A program made the position numbers and the translations under genes. This document shows, in pieces, positions 12,391 through 23,912 of a DNA stretch of 64,000 nt; the stretch's first letter is position 1, and each line of letters begins with the position of its first letter. Where the stretch lies: contig NC_080046.1 of the NCBI RefSeq assembly GCF_012489685.1, positions 1,924,501-1,988,500 on the forward strand. The letters are read 5' to 3'. Source of the DNA: Lotus japonicus (lineage: Eukaryota; Streptophyta; Magnoliopsida; Fabales; Fabaceae). The notes under the pieces were generated by a model. That model worked only from the letters and a program-made list of their open reading frames with translations. It was not told the DNA's origin and did not search any database.

Positions 12391-14266
12391 CTGGAAATAC
12401 TCTCCAATATGTGATTAAGTGATGGTTGAAAATTGAAATGCTAAGTACTAGTCACTACTTACACTGTATAGCTGATTTTTGTAGTAACTTGTGCTGTAAA
12501 GACATCTTTCTTGCAAACAGAATTTGATTGTGATTGATACTATGTAGCTCATCTTTTACTTTTATTTTATTTATTTTTTAGCAAATAGAAACAAATAATT
12601 TACCATCTGCCTTGATATTGTTTGATGATTTTAAGATGAGTCTTATAACGAGTGCTTCCAAGAAGTTACTCTGATACTGTTTCTTTATGCATTCAGGTAA
12701 GAATACACATATTAAGAAAGTCTTTAGCTGCTAGTCTGCTGATTTATACAGGCTGTTAGTCTTCTCATGTTTTCGTGATTCTAAGATAGGTGCAACAATT
12801 GCTAAACTAATATTGAAATCCAAATGTAAAATATGGTAATCTGGTTATTCAGTTTAAGATGTGATTCTCAAATTTAAATTATATTTTGTGCCTCCTGGGT
12901 TATCAAGTCGAGAGGAGGAGCTTATCGATCGCACCTCCCAGCTCATTGAGTAATTATAACAAAATACTTGACCTGAAGGAGGATCCGACAGAGGGGCCAT
13001 CACACTAGCGTCGTCTGAGCAGCTGATGGTTTGAGAGTAGATTTTGTCATGTAGGACTTTTCTCTTCATTTTGTTCATGCGGGTATACTTTGGGGTAGAA
13101 TTCGGTATTGTGCTTCATGCGTGCGATTACAGGAAGTATGTCGTGTATGAAGTCTTTTTATGTGTGATGTACTCTTCGTTTAGTGTGCAGTTGATTTCCG
13201 ATCTTTCTTTTATTTGAGCCTCATGCCAACATGTCTTTTAACTATGTTGTCCCTTAATTATATGTATTTAATTGCACTCTTACTTATTTATGCATCTTAG
13301 TTTTTTTTTTTAAATTATTACTTGTGTTTTCCCAAAGGTTAAAAGTGGTTTAGTATGTTTATTTCCACACTTAATTAATTCCCTAAAAATCAGAGTACAG
13401 ATTACACAATATTTAAAATCATATTTTGTTGTTTTTACTGGTGCTTGATTACAACATGAGAAGTGGACGAGAGAAATGAGAGCTTGAGGAATTTATCAAA
13501 ATAATAAAATATTAAGACATTGGGTAAGAGAGCTTTTGAGAGGACAATAATGCAAACAGTATCCGGTAGAAAGTATTAGAAAGTTAATTTTGGTTAGACT
13601 CTGGGTAAATTTTTTCCTGATATAAAATGCATGAAAAAGTAATTGTTGCTACAGTTCCAAGTAACAGTAGATCTTTATCTGGTAGGATGGACTATCATGA
13701 ATACTAAATAGTTAAGTTGATTAAAAAAATTAAGCCCTTTAATTAATTAGACGATGCTGGACTTGCAAAGACAAGCAAAAGATGGTGGATTATATGGTGT
13801 GAGTGATGGCTATGTAATCCTACCCAAGCGTGTGACCAGCTTGTCACTCTAAATTGATAGGAAAAGATCCTTCACTTTCAGTCAAAAAGTTTGCTTCAAT
13901 GGAGAAAAGGGTTCTGTGTTAGGAATTTGGGACAAAGAATAGCAAGAGTGCTCTGGTTGAATTGGGCTCACAAATACCAAATCAATTTAGTGCTATGTGA
14001 GTGAAGATAGAAGAAGATGTGGGAGTTATAATAAATTAGTATGTACTTTCTAATTGATATCATTACTGTCCAAATTAAACTTGGCATTAGCTAAATTGGT
14101 CGGTAGTGCCAAACAGCTAACATATTTAAGATCAGATCAACAACAAATCAATTTAGTGTTTTTTTACCAACCGGCTTTATTATTTGATCATATAAGTAGC
14201 CGTGACAGCATACATAAAAAAATTGCTATGAAACATCCTGTTAAAAAAAAAAGGTACAGGAAATAG
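12391..14266. other. 3' flank and intergenic DNA
   Basis: Probable 3' untranslated region of the membrane-protein gene followed by AT-rich DNA. A more GC-balanced patch at about 12890-13200 looks like worn transposon sequence but has no identifiable domain. A run of A residues precedes the Gypsy element. Confidence 0.4.
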
Positions 14267-14271
14267 AAAAA

Positions 14272-16335
14272 AAAAATATATACATATATATTTAATAAAG
14301 CAAAAACTTATAATAATAATAGTTAAAAAAAAAAAAAAACAATCTAACCTAACCCCATAACCCACGCAGCCCCACACCCACAATTGCTGAAACCGTAAAA
14401 AAAAAACAATTCTTTTCTCTCTCTGTGCTCGTTGCTTTCTTTCTTCTCCTTCTTTTCTCTTCTCTTCAATTTTCTTTCTTCTTCAAAGGAAACAAAATAC
14501 TACACAATACCCCCACCATCAAATAGACGTTGGTGAAGAGAAATTATCTTGCAAGTGGAAAAGATGTTGGGCATGGTTTTGGGAGATAGGGTTTGTGCTA
14601 AAGAATGAGAAGAGTACCCACCGCTTCACGATTACTCAGTCGGGTTATTGAGGTATATCTATCACTTATAGATTTAAATAATGATATTATAGTATATGTT
14701 AGACTTGAGTAGGATTATTTTAGGGGTTTGGGTACATAATTGGGGATTTCATAGTTGCTCACGGGTAGTACGACATAAGATAATTGTTGCAGAAGGTTTG
14801 AAGTTGATTTTTGGTGTTCAGATCTGCCAGTTAGTGGTTCGTTTGGTTGTCGCGCAGTTGTGGAGAGCAATCGTGTTGGTTCTTCGTAACGGTGAGTGGT
14901 TTTCAACTGCTATGACATATTTTTAACAGTCTTATAACTGATTTAATTACTTTAACATGTGACCTATTTATCTAAATTGGGGAAACGTGTTTTAGTATGT
15001 TTGACTATCATTCTTGAACTCTGAAAGCTGATTTTATGAAACTGATTTTGAGCATGTTTTATGAATTGGTATGAGAAGAGAATGACATTGGGTTAATTTG
15101 GAAATTATGTGAAATTGAGATTGTGAACTTGAAAAGCTTTGATGAGCATTGAAAAGTTGTTATTGAGAATGTTATTTTGAAAAGCTTTGATGAGCATTTG
15201 AAAATGATTTTGAGACTGTTGATGAGACTTGTATTGGTTTGAGAAAACGGTTTTGGGGATCCTTGATAGAACCCTGTAGCCGTTAGCGGAGGTAACGGCC
15301 TAGGTGCACCTAGCTAGTTTGATTCCGGGAGGAGAGGGCTATCCGTTAGATGAAGCCGCCAGTGCACAGAAAGGGCTATCAACGAGATGAAGCTTCCCCC
15401 GATGAGATTGATGAGATATGACATGATTTCGGGTGGAGAGGGCTATCCGTTAGATGGAGCCGCCTCTTGGGTAAGATAATCCTTAAGAGGAAAGGGCTAT
15501 CAATGAGATGTAGCTTCCCCCGATGACACGATGTGACTTGAGAAAGGAAAGGGCTATCCGCTAGATGGAGCCACCCCTATCGGAGAGGCCATCCCTTAGG
15601 AGGAGAGGGCTATCAGCGAGATGGAGCCGCCTCATGGTTCTACATGTGTGACCCTATTAATTATATTTCTGGTTTTATGTTTTTCATATATGTGCATGAT
15701 TTTAACTGTATTTATTTGAAATGGTTATTTATGAACTTTATGATTTTTGTCAAGTTCATAGTTGAAATGATTTAAACTGGTATTATTGATGATATAAATT
15801 GTTTATACTGAGCTGAGAGCGAAAAACTCGTGCCTAGTTTGTTTCCCCTTCCTGTTCATGGTGGTTGTTGACTGCTCACTAAGTCTTTGTGACTTACCCC
15901 ATTCATTATTTCCCTTCACAGATTTTCAGGCAGCTTAGTAGCAGACTGTTGTCAGATTCAGATCATTCGACTTATTTCCTTTAGCAGGTTGTCATAGTGG
16001 TGTCTTTTATTTAATCCTGGTTATCTGCAGCTATAGGGAGTCCTAGGTGGATTTAGATTTGGGATTGTGATTTATTGTTATATTTTAAGAGTTGGCACTT
16101 GAGTGCTCGAGTTGGTTTTATATTTCACTTAAAATACTGGTTATGGAAGAACTCATTGGCAGATGTTGTTAATTTGTAACTATTGGAATTACAAAAGAGA
16201 TTCTAGTGTTTTTATATATGTGTACAAAGATATTTTGAATAAATTGTTTGGAAAATGATTCTATGAGGAAGAGGCTTGCCAGGCTAGGGTGGTAGTCTGT
16301 GCGCCGGTCACGGCTTAGGATTTTGGGTCGTGACA
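14272..16335 (+). repeat. 5' LTR of the Del/Tekay-like element (2064 bp)
   Basis: Begins 'aaaatatatacatatatatt' and ends 'ttttgggtcgtgaca', directly before the primer-binding site. By eye it differs from the 3' LTR by roughly a dozen substitutions plus a 15-bp and two single-base indels over more than 2 kb. It contains an internal array of degenerate subrepeats at about 15290-15640. Confidence 0.9.
15290..15640. repeat. Degenerate subrepeat array inside the LTR
   Basis: About seven imperfect units of the type 'agagggctatccgttagatg' + 'gagccgcc', alternating with 'aagggctatcaacgagatga' + 'agcttcccccgatgag'. It is GC-richer than the rest of the LTR. The same array is present in the 3' LTR at about 20930-21290. 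Confidence 0.8.
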
Positions 16336-19300
16336 AAGTTGGTATCAGAGCTTTGGCTGTAGGTCCTAATAGCTGTAGACATGAGGTAGTGATAGAATCT
16401 TTCTAGTAAATTGTGAACCGCAGCACAACTTACTTCAAAGATGCTATTAACGCCTCATGAGAGTCGTAATGTTGTTTTCAAGTGTGATTTGAGTTCGTTC
16501 CTCATTCACTGAATTCCGAGTCATGTGATATGTTTGATGAATATTCTTTGTTCAGTGAGGATGCCACCTAAATTAGGATTTTCGTTATACAATGAGTTAT
16601 CTTACTAGGATCATCTTAAAGGAGGTCGTGGTCGGCGTTGTGGTTTAGGCGAAGGACCATTGCCTGTAGGCGCTGGTTAATTGCTGTGTAGCCGATATTA
16701 ACGTGCTTATCTTGGGGTTATGAAATTCAGGGATGTTAGAGCTTATAGTTGGTACGAACGTGTTGGAGTGGTTGTTGGACAGCAACAAGGGAACCCACAT
16801 AAGAAAATTTATGGGAGTCAGTTAGAGGTTAGACTGAGGAAAGTAACAACAAGTAGGTGCCACTAGATAGATTGAGGTCACGGTGATTGGTTTTGGGTAG
16901 CTAATTAATTCTCCTACTTTACACATGCGAGTAAGGATCCACAAACGAATATTGGTTCTTTAGAGAGATTGTGGACATAACTTTGATGCGCATACATTAA
17001 TGCGGTATAGTTAATATAGTTCTATCTTCTGATTGTGGTATATGATTAGATTGATGGCTTTATGCGTATGAGAGCACTGAGATCACCTCTGATAGCATAA
17101 GATGGATTTTCTTAGAAATTCAAGAATCGTTTCGTAATAGAGAGAGCTAGAGAGCTTAGCAATTGATTTGAGATGCTAGGGCAGGCCGAGGACAGTGACT
17201 CTAGAGAGTGGTTCTAGTGGATACTTGTCAGGATTTGTTCAAAGTCGTAGAGTAGATTTTAGGGGTCTTTACAATCCATTTTTATTCCTAGAAGCATTTT
17301 GAGCAAGATCTACACGTTGTCCTACTTGTGTGAAGTTTCATCCCGTAGCTTGCTTTGGAGATGATTAGGTGTGCTGTTAGTGCGATTGAACATGTCATAT
17401 TACGAGGAATTTCCTTGTGGTTGTGGTGCAACCTTTCTCTAGTAATGGATAAGTGTTATTAGGAGTAGCTTTAGCATCTTACCTGCTCCTACAACACTTG
17501 TTAGACGTGTTATGAGATTTTTGGCCGAGGACGTGTAGTACCAAAAATTATGGTAAATTAAATGGTAGTTGAGGTTGATGATATGTTAGGAGAGTGGAGC
17601 TCGAGTCTTTGCTTTGACTCATCAAGATGCTTAGGCAACCAATGTAATGACAGTAAGTATACTCTTCATATGATCATGAGATGATTACGTTTGCTTAATG
17701 CTAAAGATCGATACTCTTTTTATCATTGTAGTCAACTTAGTGAATTATCTTCTTTCCTGAATAAGATGTTGGACGTTGCTGTACCTCTTTGGGAGCATTT
17801 GGTAGTTGAGTTTGTGCACCATTCTTTTTAAGGTATCCATTGGAGATCGATTGAGAGTTGTTGATAATCGTTATAGCTTAAGACATGATTGATTTTAATG
17901 TGATCTTTGGATATAGATTGGTTAATCTTTTAGTCAACGATACTTTGGACTGTCATAAATAGGGTAGTGAGATTTAAAGTACATGGAGAATCTTTTTTCC
18001 CATTTCCGGAGAGCGAAGTGGACACCTCATAATCCAATTTCAGCATTGAAAGGTTACTACGAAAGAGTTGTAGGTGATAATTGATCTTGGTAGAAGATAT
18101 TCAATTAGAAAAAATTGAAACAAGAAGAGATTTTTGTGGTGGGTGTTTTGCAGAATGTATTCCCTAGAAAATTTCTTGGTGTACCTTCCAATAAGGGGAT
18201 AGAGTTTTCCATATACTTAGTTTCTGAACCAGATTTATTGTGAAGAATAGAGTCAAGACCATAGTTATGTGTTGACTACAGGCAGTTGGAGAATATGATG
18301 GTATTAAAAAAAAAGGGAGACTTAGTGATCTAGGTACCATAAATGGAAAATTAAGAAAGAAAGAATTTTGAAGACCACTTACAGCACATGTTGTGACTGT
18401 AATGGGTTGTTGGTCATGCCTTTGGACCTAGTGACACCACTGCTGATTTAAGAATTTAGTGAACCATATCTTTGAATCCTTCTTTGAGCATTTTATGATT
18501 GTGTTTATTAATGATATTCTTAGTTATACTGAGGATAAAGAAGAGCTCTAGAAGCTTGTTGATAGTGGAGTTCCATTTGGGGCTTGCCCATTTCAACTTA
18601 ATGTTGAGTGTTGACTTACATGCAAATTCTTTTTACTCTGGTAGATGTTAGAAAAAACTCAAGGTTAAGAATTGAAGAGGATTTTGATGGAGATGATGTT
18701 AGTGGTCCACCCAGAAAACAATTTTAACACTTATAGTTTTGGTGGAAAGAAGAAGCTTTTGCTGTAAAAAAAAAAAAAAAAACACCCTGGTTGGAAAAAA
18801 AAAAAAAAGAGAGACTTCTGAGTTTGCTAATTTACTGGTTAGAAGCTTTGGCAAATTGATCACAGTCATCTTCCTATTGCTTCATGTGATAATCCTAGGC
18901 AATCATGTAGTCCATAATTTCCTAATTATTGTATGGTTACTTGGTGCAACTGTGGCCATTACATCAGGTAGTTGCCTGAAGGATTCTAAGCCCTTTTATT
19001 CATTAGTTCCAGTAACACTTAAATATACTGTATGATAGCCTTTCAGTTAAAAAAAAATTGCAAAGGGTGAAGATGGAAGAGGATGTTTAAAGTGAAAAGA
19101 TTTTATAGTTTTCATTAGACTTTGTTGACATTTAGTGATTTGAATGATAAATAGGTGTGCCTAATGTAGATTGTTTGAGGAAGAAATATTAGAGGAGACT
19201 CATCGTTCTTCATACACCATACACATGAATTCCATAAATGATTCAATACTTGAAAGCACATTTATTGGTGGGAAGGAATAAAATAAAATAAAAACGTAGT

Positions 19301-19909
19301 GGAATTTGTTTCTAAATGGTATGTCAAGGAGGTAAGGATAAGCACTAAAACCCAGTAGAGGTGCTTCAATCTATTGAGATAAGTGAAAGTGGATAGGTAT
19401 TGCTATGAATTTCATGATAGATTTTCCTAGGACATCAAGGGGTTATGGTTCCTTAGGTGTGATTATAGATTGATTGTCAAAGTTGGCACACTTCTTGCCT
19501 GTGAGAGTACCTACACTGGAGCTGTGTATACTAAGCTATACTTGGATAAGTGTGATTATTTACTTGCTGTACATGTGTCTACAATTATTGGAAAGCTCAA
19601 TTCATTTCACAATTTTGGAAGTCTTCCTTGAATTGCTTTGATGACTCGCTTGAATTTAAATATTGTTTATATCTTGAGCTAATGCTCATACAAGCATGAG
19701 AGAGACTATTAAGATCTTAGAGGATATGCTTTGGGTCTGTGTTCTACAACAAAGAGGGAGTTCAAAGCAGTAGTTGTCTTTGTTTGAATTTGCTTATAAT
19801 AACAATTGTCAATCTAGCATTTGGATGACACTATTTGAGGTTTGGTATGGTAAGTGATGCAGGTTACCAAATAGGTTGGTTTGAAATTGAATAAGCTAAA
19901 CTTTTAGGC
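16336..19909 (+). pseudogene. Decayed gag-pol interior of the Del/Tekay-like element
   Basis: No long frame remains, but relics are legible. Near 17885-17960 a protease tail of the 'DFNVIFGYRLVN' type followed by 'LDCHK'; at 18150-18220 a segment like 'FPRKFLGVPSNKGIEFSIYL', the linker ahead of reverse transcriptase; at 18265-18290 'VDYRQLENM'; at 18500-18545 'IVFINDILSYTEDKEEL', the reverse transcriptase active-site block (canonical FIDDILVYS), in which the first catalytic Asp reads Asn; at 19785-19850 'FEFAYNN', 'SSIWMTLFEVWYG', the integrase C-terminal core. Between RT and integrase the sequence is shortened and carries poly-A insertions (18765-18807). No chromodomain is visible. Confidence 0.8.
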
Positions 19910-21988
19910 AAAAATATATACATATATATTTAATAAAGCAAAAACTTATAATAATAATAGTTAAAAAAAAAAAAAAACAATCTAACCTAACCCCATAACC
20001 CACGCAGCCCCACACCCACAATTGCTGAAACCGTAAAAAAAAAAACAATTCTTTTCTCTCTCTGTGCTCGTTGCTTTCTTTCTTCTCCTGTGCGCAGCTT
20101 TGGTTCTTTTCTCTTCTCTTCAATTTTCTTTCTTCTTCAAAGGAAACAAAATACTACACAATACCCCCACCATCAAATAGACGTTGGTGAAGAGAAATTA
20201 TCTTGCAAGTGGAAAAGATGTTGGGCATGGTTTTGGGAGATAGGGTTTGTGCTAAAGAATGAGAAGAGTACCCATCGCTTCACGATTACTCAGTCGGGTT
20301 ATTGAGGTATATCTATCACTTATAGATTTAAAGAATGATATTATAGTATATGTTAGACTTGAGTAGGATTATTTTAGGGGTTTGGGTACATAATTGGGGA
20401 TTTCATAGTTGCTCACGGGTAGTACGACATAAGATAATTGTTGCTGAAGGTTTGAAGTTGATTTTTGGTGTTCAGATCTGCCGGTTAGTGGTTCGTTTGG
20501 TTGTCGCGCAGTTGTGGAGAGCAATCGTGTTGGTTCTTCGTAACGGTGAGTGGTTTTCAACTGCTATGACATATTTTTAACAGTCTTATAACTGATTTAA
20601 TTACTTTAACATGTGACCTATTTATCTAAATTGGGGAAACGTGTTTTAGTATGTTTGACTATCATTCTTGAACTCTGAAAGCTGATTTTATGAAACTGAT
20701 TTTGAGCATGTTTTATGAATTGGTATGAGAAGAGAATGACATTGGGTTAATTTTGAAATTATGTGAAATTGAGATTGTGAACTTGAAAAGCTTTGATGAG
20801 CATTGAAAAGTTGATATTGAGAATGTTATTTTGAAAAGCTTTGATGAGCATTTGAAAATGATTTTGAGACTGTTGATGAGACTTGTATTGGTTTGAGAAA
20901 ACGGTTTTGGGGATCCTTGATAGAACCCCGTAGCCGTTAGCGGAGGTAACGGCCTAGGTGCACCTAGCTAGTTTGATTCCGGGAGGAGAGGGCTATCCGT
21001 TAGATGAAGCCGCCAGTGCACGGAAAGGGCTATCAACGAGATGAAGCTTCCCCCGATGAGATTGATGAGATATGACATGATTTCGGGTGGAGAGGGCTAT
21101 CCGTTAGATGGAGCCGCCTCTTGGGTAAGATAATCCTTAAGAGGAAAGAGCTATCAATGAGATGTAGCTTCCCTCGATGACACGATGTGACTTGAGAAAG
21201 GAAAGGGCTATCCGCTAGATGGAGCCACCCCTATCGGAGAGGCCATCCCTTAGGAGAGAGGGCTATCAGCGAGATGGAGCCGCCTCATGGTTCTACATGT
21301 GTGACCCTATTAATTATATTTCTGGTTTTATGTTTTTCATATATGTGCATGATTTTAACTGTATTTATTTGAAATGGTTATTTATGAACTTTATGATTTT
21401 TGTCAAGTTCATAGTTGAAATGATTTAAACTGGTATTATTGATGATATAAATTGTTTATACTGAGCTGAGAGCGAAAAACTCGTGCCTAGTTTGTTTCCC
21501 CTTCCTGTTCATGGTGGTTGTTGACTGCTCACTAAGTCTTTGTGACTTACCCCATTCATTATTTCCCTTCACAGATTTTCAGGCAGCTTAGTAGCAGACT
21601 GTTGTCAGATTCAGATCATTCGACTTATTTCCTTTAGCAGGTTGTCATAGTGGTGTCTTTTATTTAATCCTGGTTATCTGCAGCTATAGGGAGTCCTAGG
21701 TGGATTTAGATTTGGGATTGTGATTTATTGTTATATTTTAAGAGTTGGCACTTGAGTGCTCGAGTTGGTTTTATATTTCACTTAAAATACTGGTTATGGA
21801 AGAACTCATTGGCAGATGTTGTTAATTTGTAACTATTGGAATTACAAAAGAGATTCTAGTGTTTTTATATATGTGTACAAAGATATTTTGAATAAATTGT
21901 TTGGAAAATGATTCTATGAGGAAGAGGCTTGCCAGGCTAGGGTGGTAGTCTGTGCGCCGGTCACGGCTTAGGATTTTGGGTCATGACA
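19910..21988 (+). repeat. 3' LTR of the Del/Tekay-like element (2079 bp)
   Basis: Nearly identical to 14272-16335. It carries a 15-bp insertion (tgtgcgcagctttgg) at 20089-20103 that the 5' LTR lacks, and it ends 'gggtcatgaca' where the 5' LTR ends 'gggtcgtgaca'. Confidence 0.9.
20930..21290. repeat. Degenerate subrepeat array in the 3' LTR
   Basis: Copy of the array at 15290-15640, with the same alternating 'gggctatcc...gagccgcc' and 'gggctatca...agcttccc' units and a few substitutions. Confidence 0.8.
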
Positions 21989-22087
21989 ATAGGGTTACTC
22001 TGTCTTGATTATTGGATTTGAAATTGTTGATATATATTTGTGCATATGCGTTGTTGGATTGTATTGTGTGGCCTTCGTGGCGTTATT

Positions 22088-22405
22088 AAGTGGCGATCAG
22101 GAGGTGTGGTCCTATGATTGTCCCGTCTTGTGAGACGTTATAAGTGGCGATGAGGAGGTGTGGTCCTATCATTGTCCCGTCTTGTGAGACGTTATAAGTG
22201 GCGATGAGGAGGTGTGGTCCTATCATTGTCCCGTCTTGTGAAACGTTATAAGTGGCGATGAGGAGGTGTGGTCCTATCATTGTCCCGTCTTGTGAGACGC
22301 TAAGTGGCGATCAGGACGTGTGGTCCTATGATTGTCCCGTCTTGTGAGACGTTATAAGTGGCGATGAGGAGGTGTGGTCCTATCATCGTCCCGTCTTTTA
22401 AGACG
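22088..22405. repeat. Minisatellite, 52-54-bp unit, six copies
   Basis: Units start at 22088, 22142, 22196, 22250, 22302 and 22356, each with 'aagtggcgatgaggaggtg', 'tggtcctatcattgtcccgt' and 'cttgtgagacgtt'. Units are nearly identical, pointing to recent homogenisation. The minus-strand frame through it (18-residue repeat MIGPHLLIATYNVSQDGT) is a by-product of the 54-bp period. Confidence 0.95.
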
Positions 22406-22479
22406 TTATTGATTGACTCATATTGTTGGTTTTATTGTCATCTGATATGTTAAGTGGTTGATAGCTGAGTTAATCTATA

Positions 22480-22680
22480 TTGTTGAGGTTGTTGATATCT
22501 AGTTTGATTTATATTGTTGAGGATTATTGATATCTGATTTGATGTTATATTGTTGAGAATTATTGATATCTGATTTGTCGTTATATTGTTGAGGATTATT
22601 GATATCTGATTTGTCGTTATATTGTTGAGAATTATTGATATCTGATTTGTCGTTACATTGTTGAGGATTGTTGATGCCTG
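22480..22680. repeat. Second tandem repeat in the LTR, about 42-bp unit
   Basis: About four to five imperfect units of 'attgttgaggattattgata' followed by 'tctgatttgtcgttat'. It lies immediately downstream of the 54-bp array. The LTR at 1-2 kb shows only a trace of it near 1490-1570. Confidence 0.8.
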
Positions 22681-23237
22681 AATAAATGTTATGATGTTGA
22701 TATATGAGTTGAGTTATGATGCTAGTTCATTTACCATGCTAGGTCATTAAATTTGAATAGCATGATTTTCTCTTTTATACATGGTAATTGCATGGAGTTA
22801 ACCCTTTCTATTTGCTACTTGTTATTTGGGCGCTTAACGCTATTAGGCGATGGAGATCCTTCCGCCGAGGCTTAGCTGCTCGAGTTGGAGATCGAGTCGT
22901 AAGCGGTGGAGTAGAGGTGTGAGAAGCAGCTTTGCTTCTCTTCTTGTGGATTATGTTTGAGTCTCCCTTTCTTTAAGAGAACTCTGTTATTAAAGCCTTG
23001 CTTCCGCCACTGTTAAAGTGCGCATGTTTATTCTGAACCTTAATATGGTGTTGTAAGCTATTATTACTATATATCGGAAAACAGGTTATTTAAATAAAGT
23101 TATCATGTGTTTCCAACCCTATGGTATTCATTCTCATTTTCAAAAAAATTACCCTTGGATTTTAGGGATTGTAGAATAGTCCTTAGGCTTTGTTAGGTTA
23201 CTAATGTGATTCCTCAGTTGAGAAATTGAGGCGTTAC

Positions 23238-23462
23238 GGGGTCTTAGCACATAACATAGGCCCAAGAATTTCTATAGCATGCTTCTTTGTGAATTCCCTT
23301 GACCCAATTGAAGGTACATCAAAGGTTTATGGTCCAATTAAGGATCTGCTTTCAGAAGAAAACCCACCAATCTACAAGGATGTTACCATCAAAGATTTCA
23401 TGGTACATTATTATGCAAAGGTTCTTGATGGGAACTCTTCCTTGGGCCCCTTCAGGTTGTGA
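23238..23462 (+). pseudogene. C-terminal fragment of a 2-oxoglutarate/Fe(II) dioxygenase (ACC-oxidase-homolog type)
   Basis: The frame reads [16 protein letters not shown], then [17 protein letters not shown], then [17 protein letters not shown] and ends at a stop after LGPFRL. This is the C-terminal part of plant DIOX proteins annotated as 1-aminocyclopropane-1-carboxylate oxidase homologs: the 'NxxGPRxSxACFF' strand near the end of the double-stranded beta helix (its Arg being the 2-oxoglutarate ligand), then the conserved '[14 protein letters not shown]' tail. The iron-binding HxD and His and everything upstream are absent because a truncated LTR abuts it at 23237. Not functional as it stands. 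Confidence 0.85.
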
Positions 23463-23880
23463 ATTAAACATGGAAATACACTCTTGATTTGTTTCCTATG
23501 GAGCTGGCTGTAATATACCTAAATAAAATTGATTTGTTTCTGTTCTGTACTAGGGCAAGCTTACGTAAGAGAAAGACAAAAAGTAAACCCTAGCAGAGCA
23601 CTAAAATAGCCAAAACTACCATAAAAGGAATATTCTCATTAATGTTGAAAAGTTGGTTTCGTACAAGTGGATGACCTCCCCTTTTATAGAGGGGGTGGTC
23701 ATGATATGGACCTTTCCTATATTTGGGCCTGACAATCAGGGCCCAAATCCCTGTACATATAAGACAAATCCAAAGGAATCTTCCAGCTGGCTTGTGGGTC
23801 CATCATCTAAGGGAGGGCAATGAAGCTCGTTGTGTCGTACTTCCCGCCATGGCTATCTTCAATGGTTTATTGTTCATTTT

Positions 23881-23912
23881 GGGCGGGACATAATCTTCTT
23901 TATGTCCCGCCC
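23881..23912. repeat. Perfect 13-bp hairpin with 6-nt loop
   Basis: 'gggcgggacataa' is followed by the loop 'tcttct' and its exact reverse complement 'ttatgtcccgccc'. GC-rich stem in an otherwise AT-rich region. Its role is unknown. Confidence 0.8.

Larger units (their letters stand above)
14267..21988 (+). mobile_element. Ty3/Gypsy LTR retrotransposon, Del/Tekay-like, non-autonomous
   Basis: Two long direct repeats (14272-16335 and 19910-21988) bound a 3.57-kb interior. A methionine-initiator-tRNA primer-binding site TGGTATCAGAGC sits at 16340, five bases after the LTR end. The interior is read in plus orientation and contains only fragments of pol, in the usual Gypsy order: protease, reverse transcriptase, integrase, all broken by stops and frameshifts. 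'aatag' at 14262-14266 and 21988-21992 is a candidate 5-bp target duplication, but the LTRs lack a clean TG start and no polypurine tract is obvious before the 3' LTR, so the outer limits are uncertain by a few bases. Confidence 0.85.
21989..23237 (+). mobile_element. Truncated second LTR of the 1-2 kb family
   Basis: From 'ggttactctgtcttgattat' to 'ttgaggcgttac' this is related to 1118-2136. The 5' part of the LTR (counterpart of sequence before about 1118) is missing: it begins abruptly where the Gypsy 3' LTR ends, and the missing portion is not found on the other side of that element. At its 3' end it joins directly to dioxygenase coding sequence. Confidence 0.7.

Noticed and set aside
14696..14926. 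76-codon frame present identically in both LTRs
   Set aside because: Duplicated only because it lies in the LTR; composition and lack of motifs do not support a protein.
22086..22280. Minus-strand frame with a perfect 18-residue repeat
   Set aside because: It is a by-product of the 54-bp minisatellite whose period is a multiple of three; there is no promoter or family match.
22088..22405. CRISPR-like repeat array
   Set aside because: Units are contiguous tandem repeats without unique spacers, inside a plant LTR.
23881..23912. Hairpin as an intrinsic transcription terminator
   Set aside because: Intrinsic hairpin terminators are bacterial; this is a plant nuclear sequence and no gene ends there.
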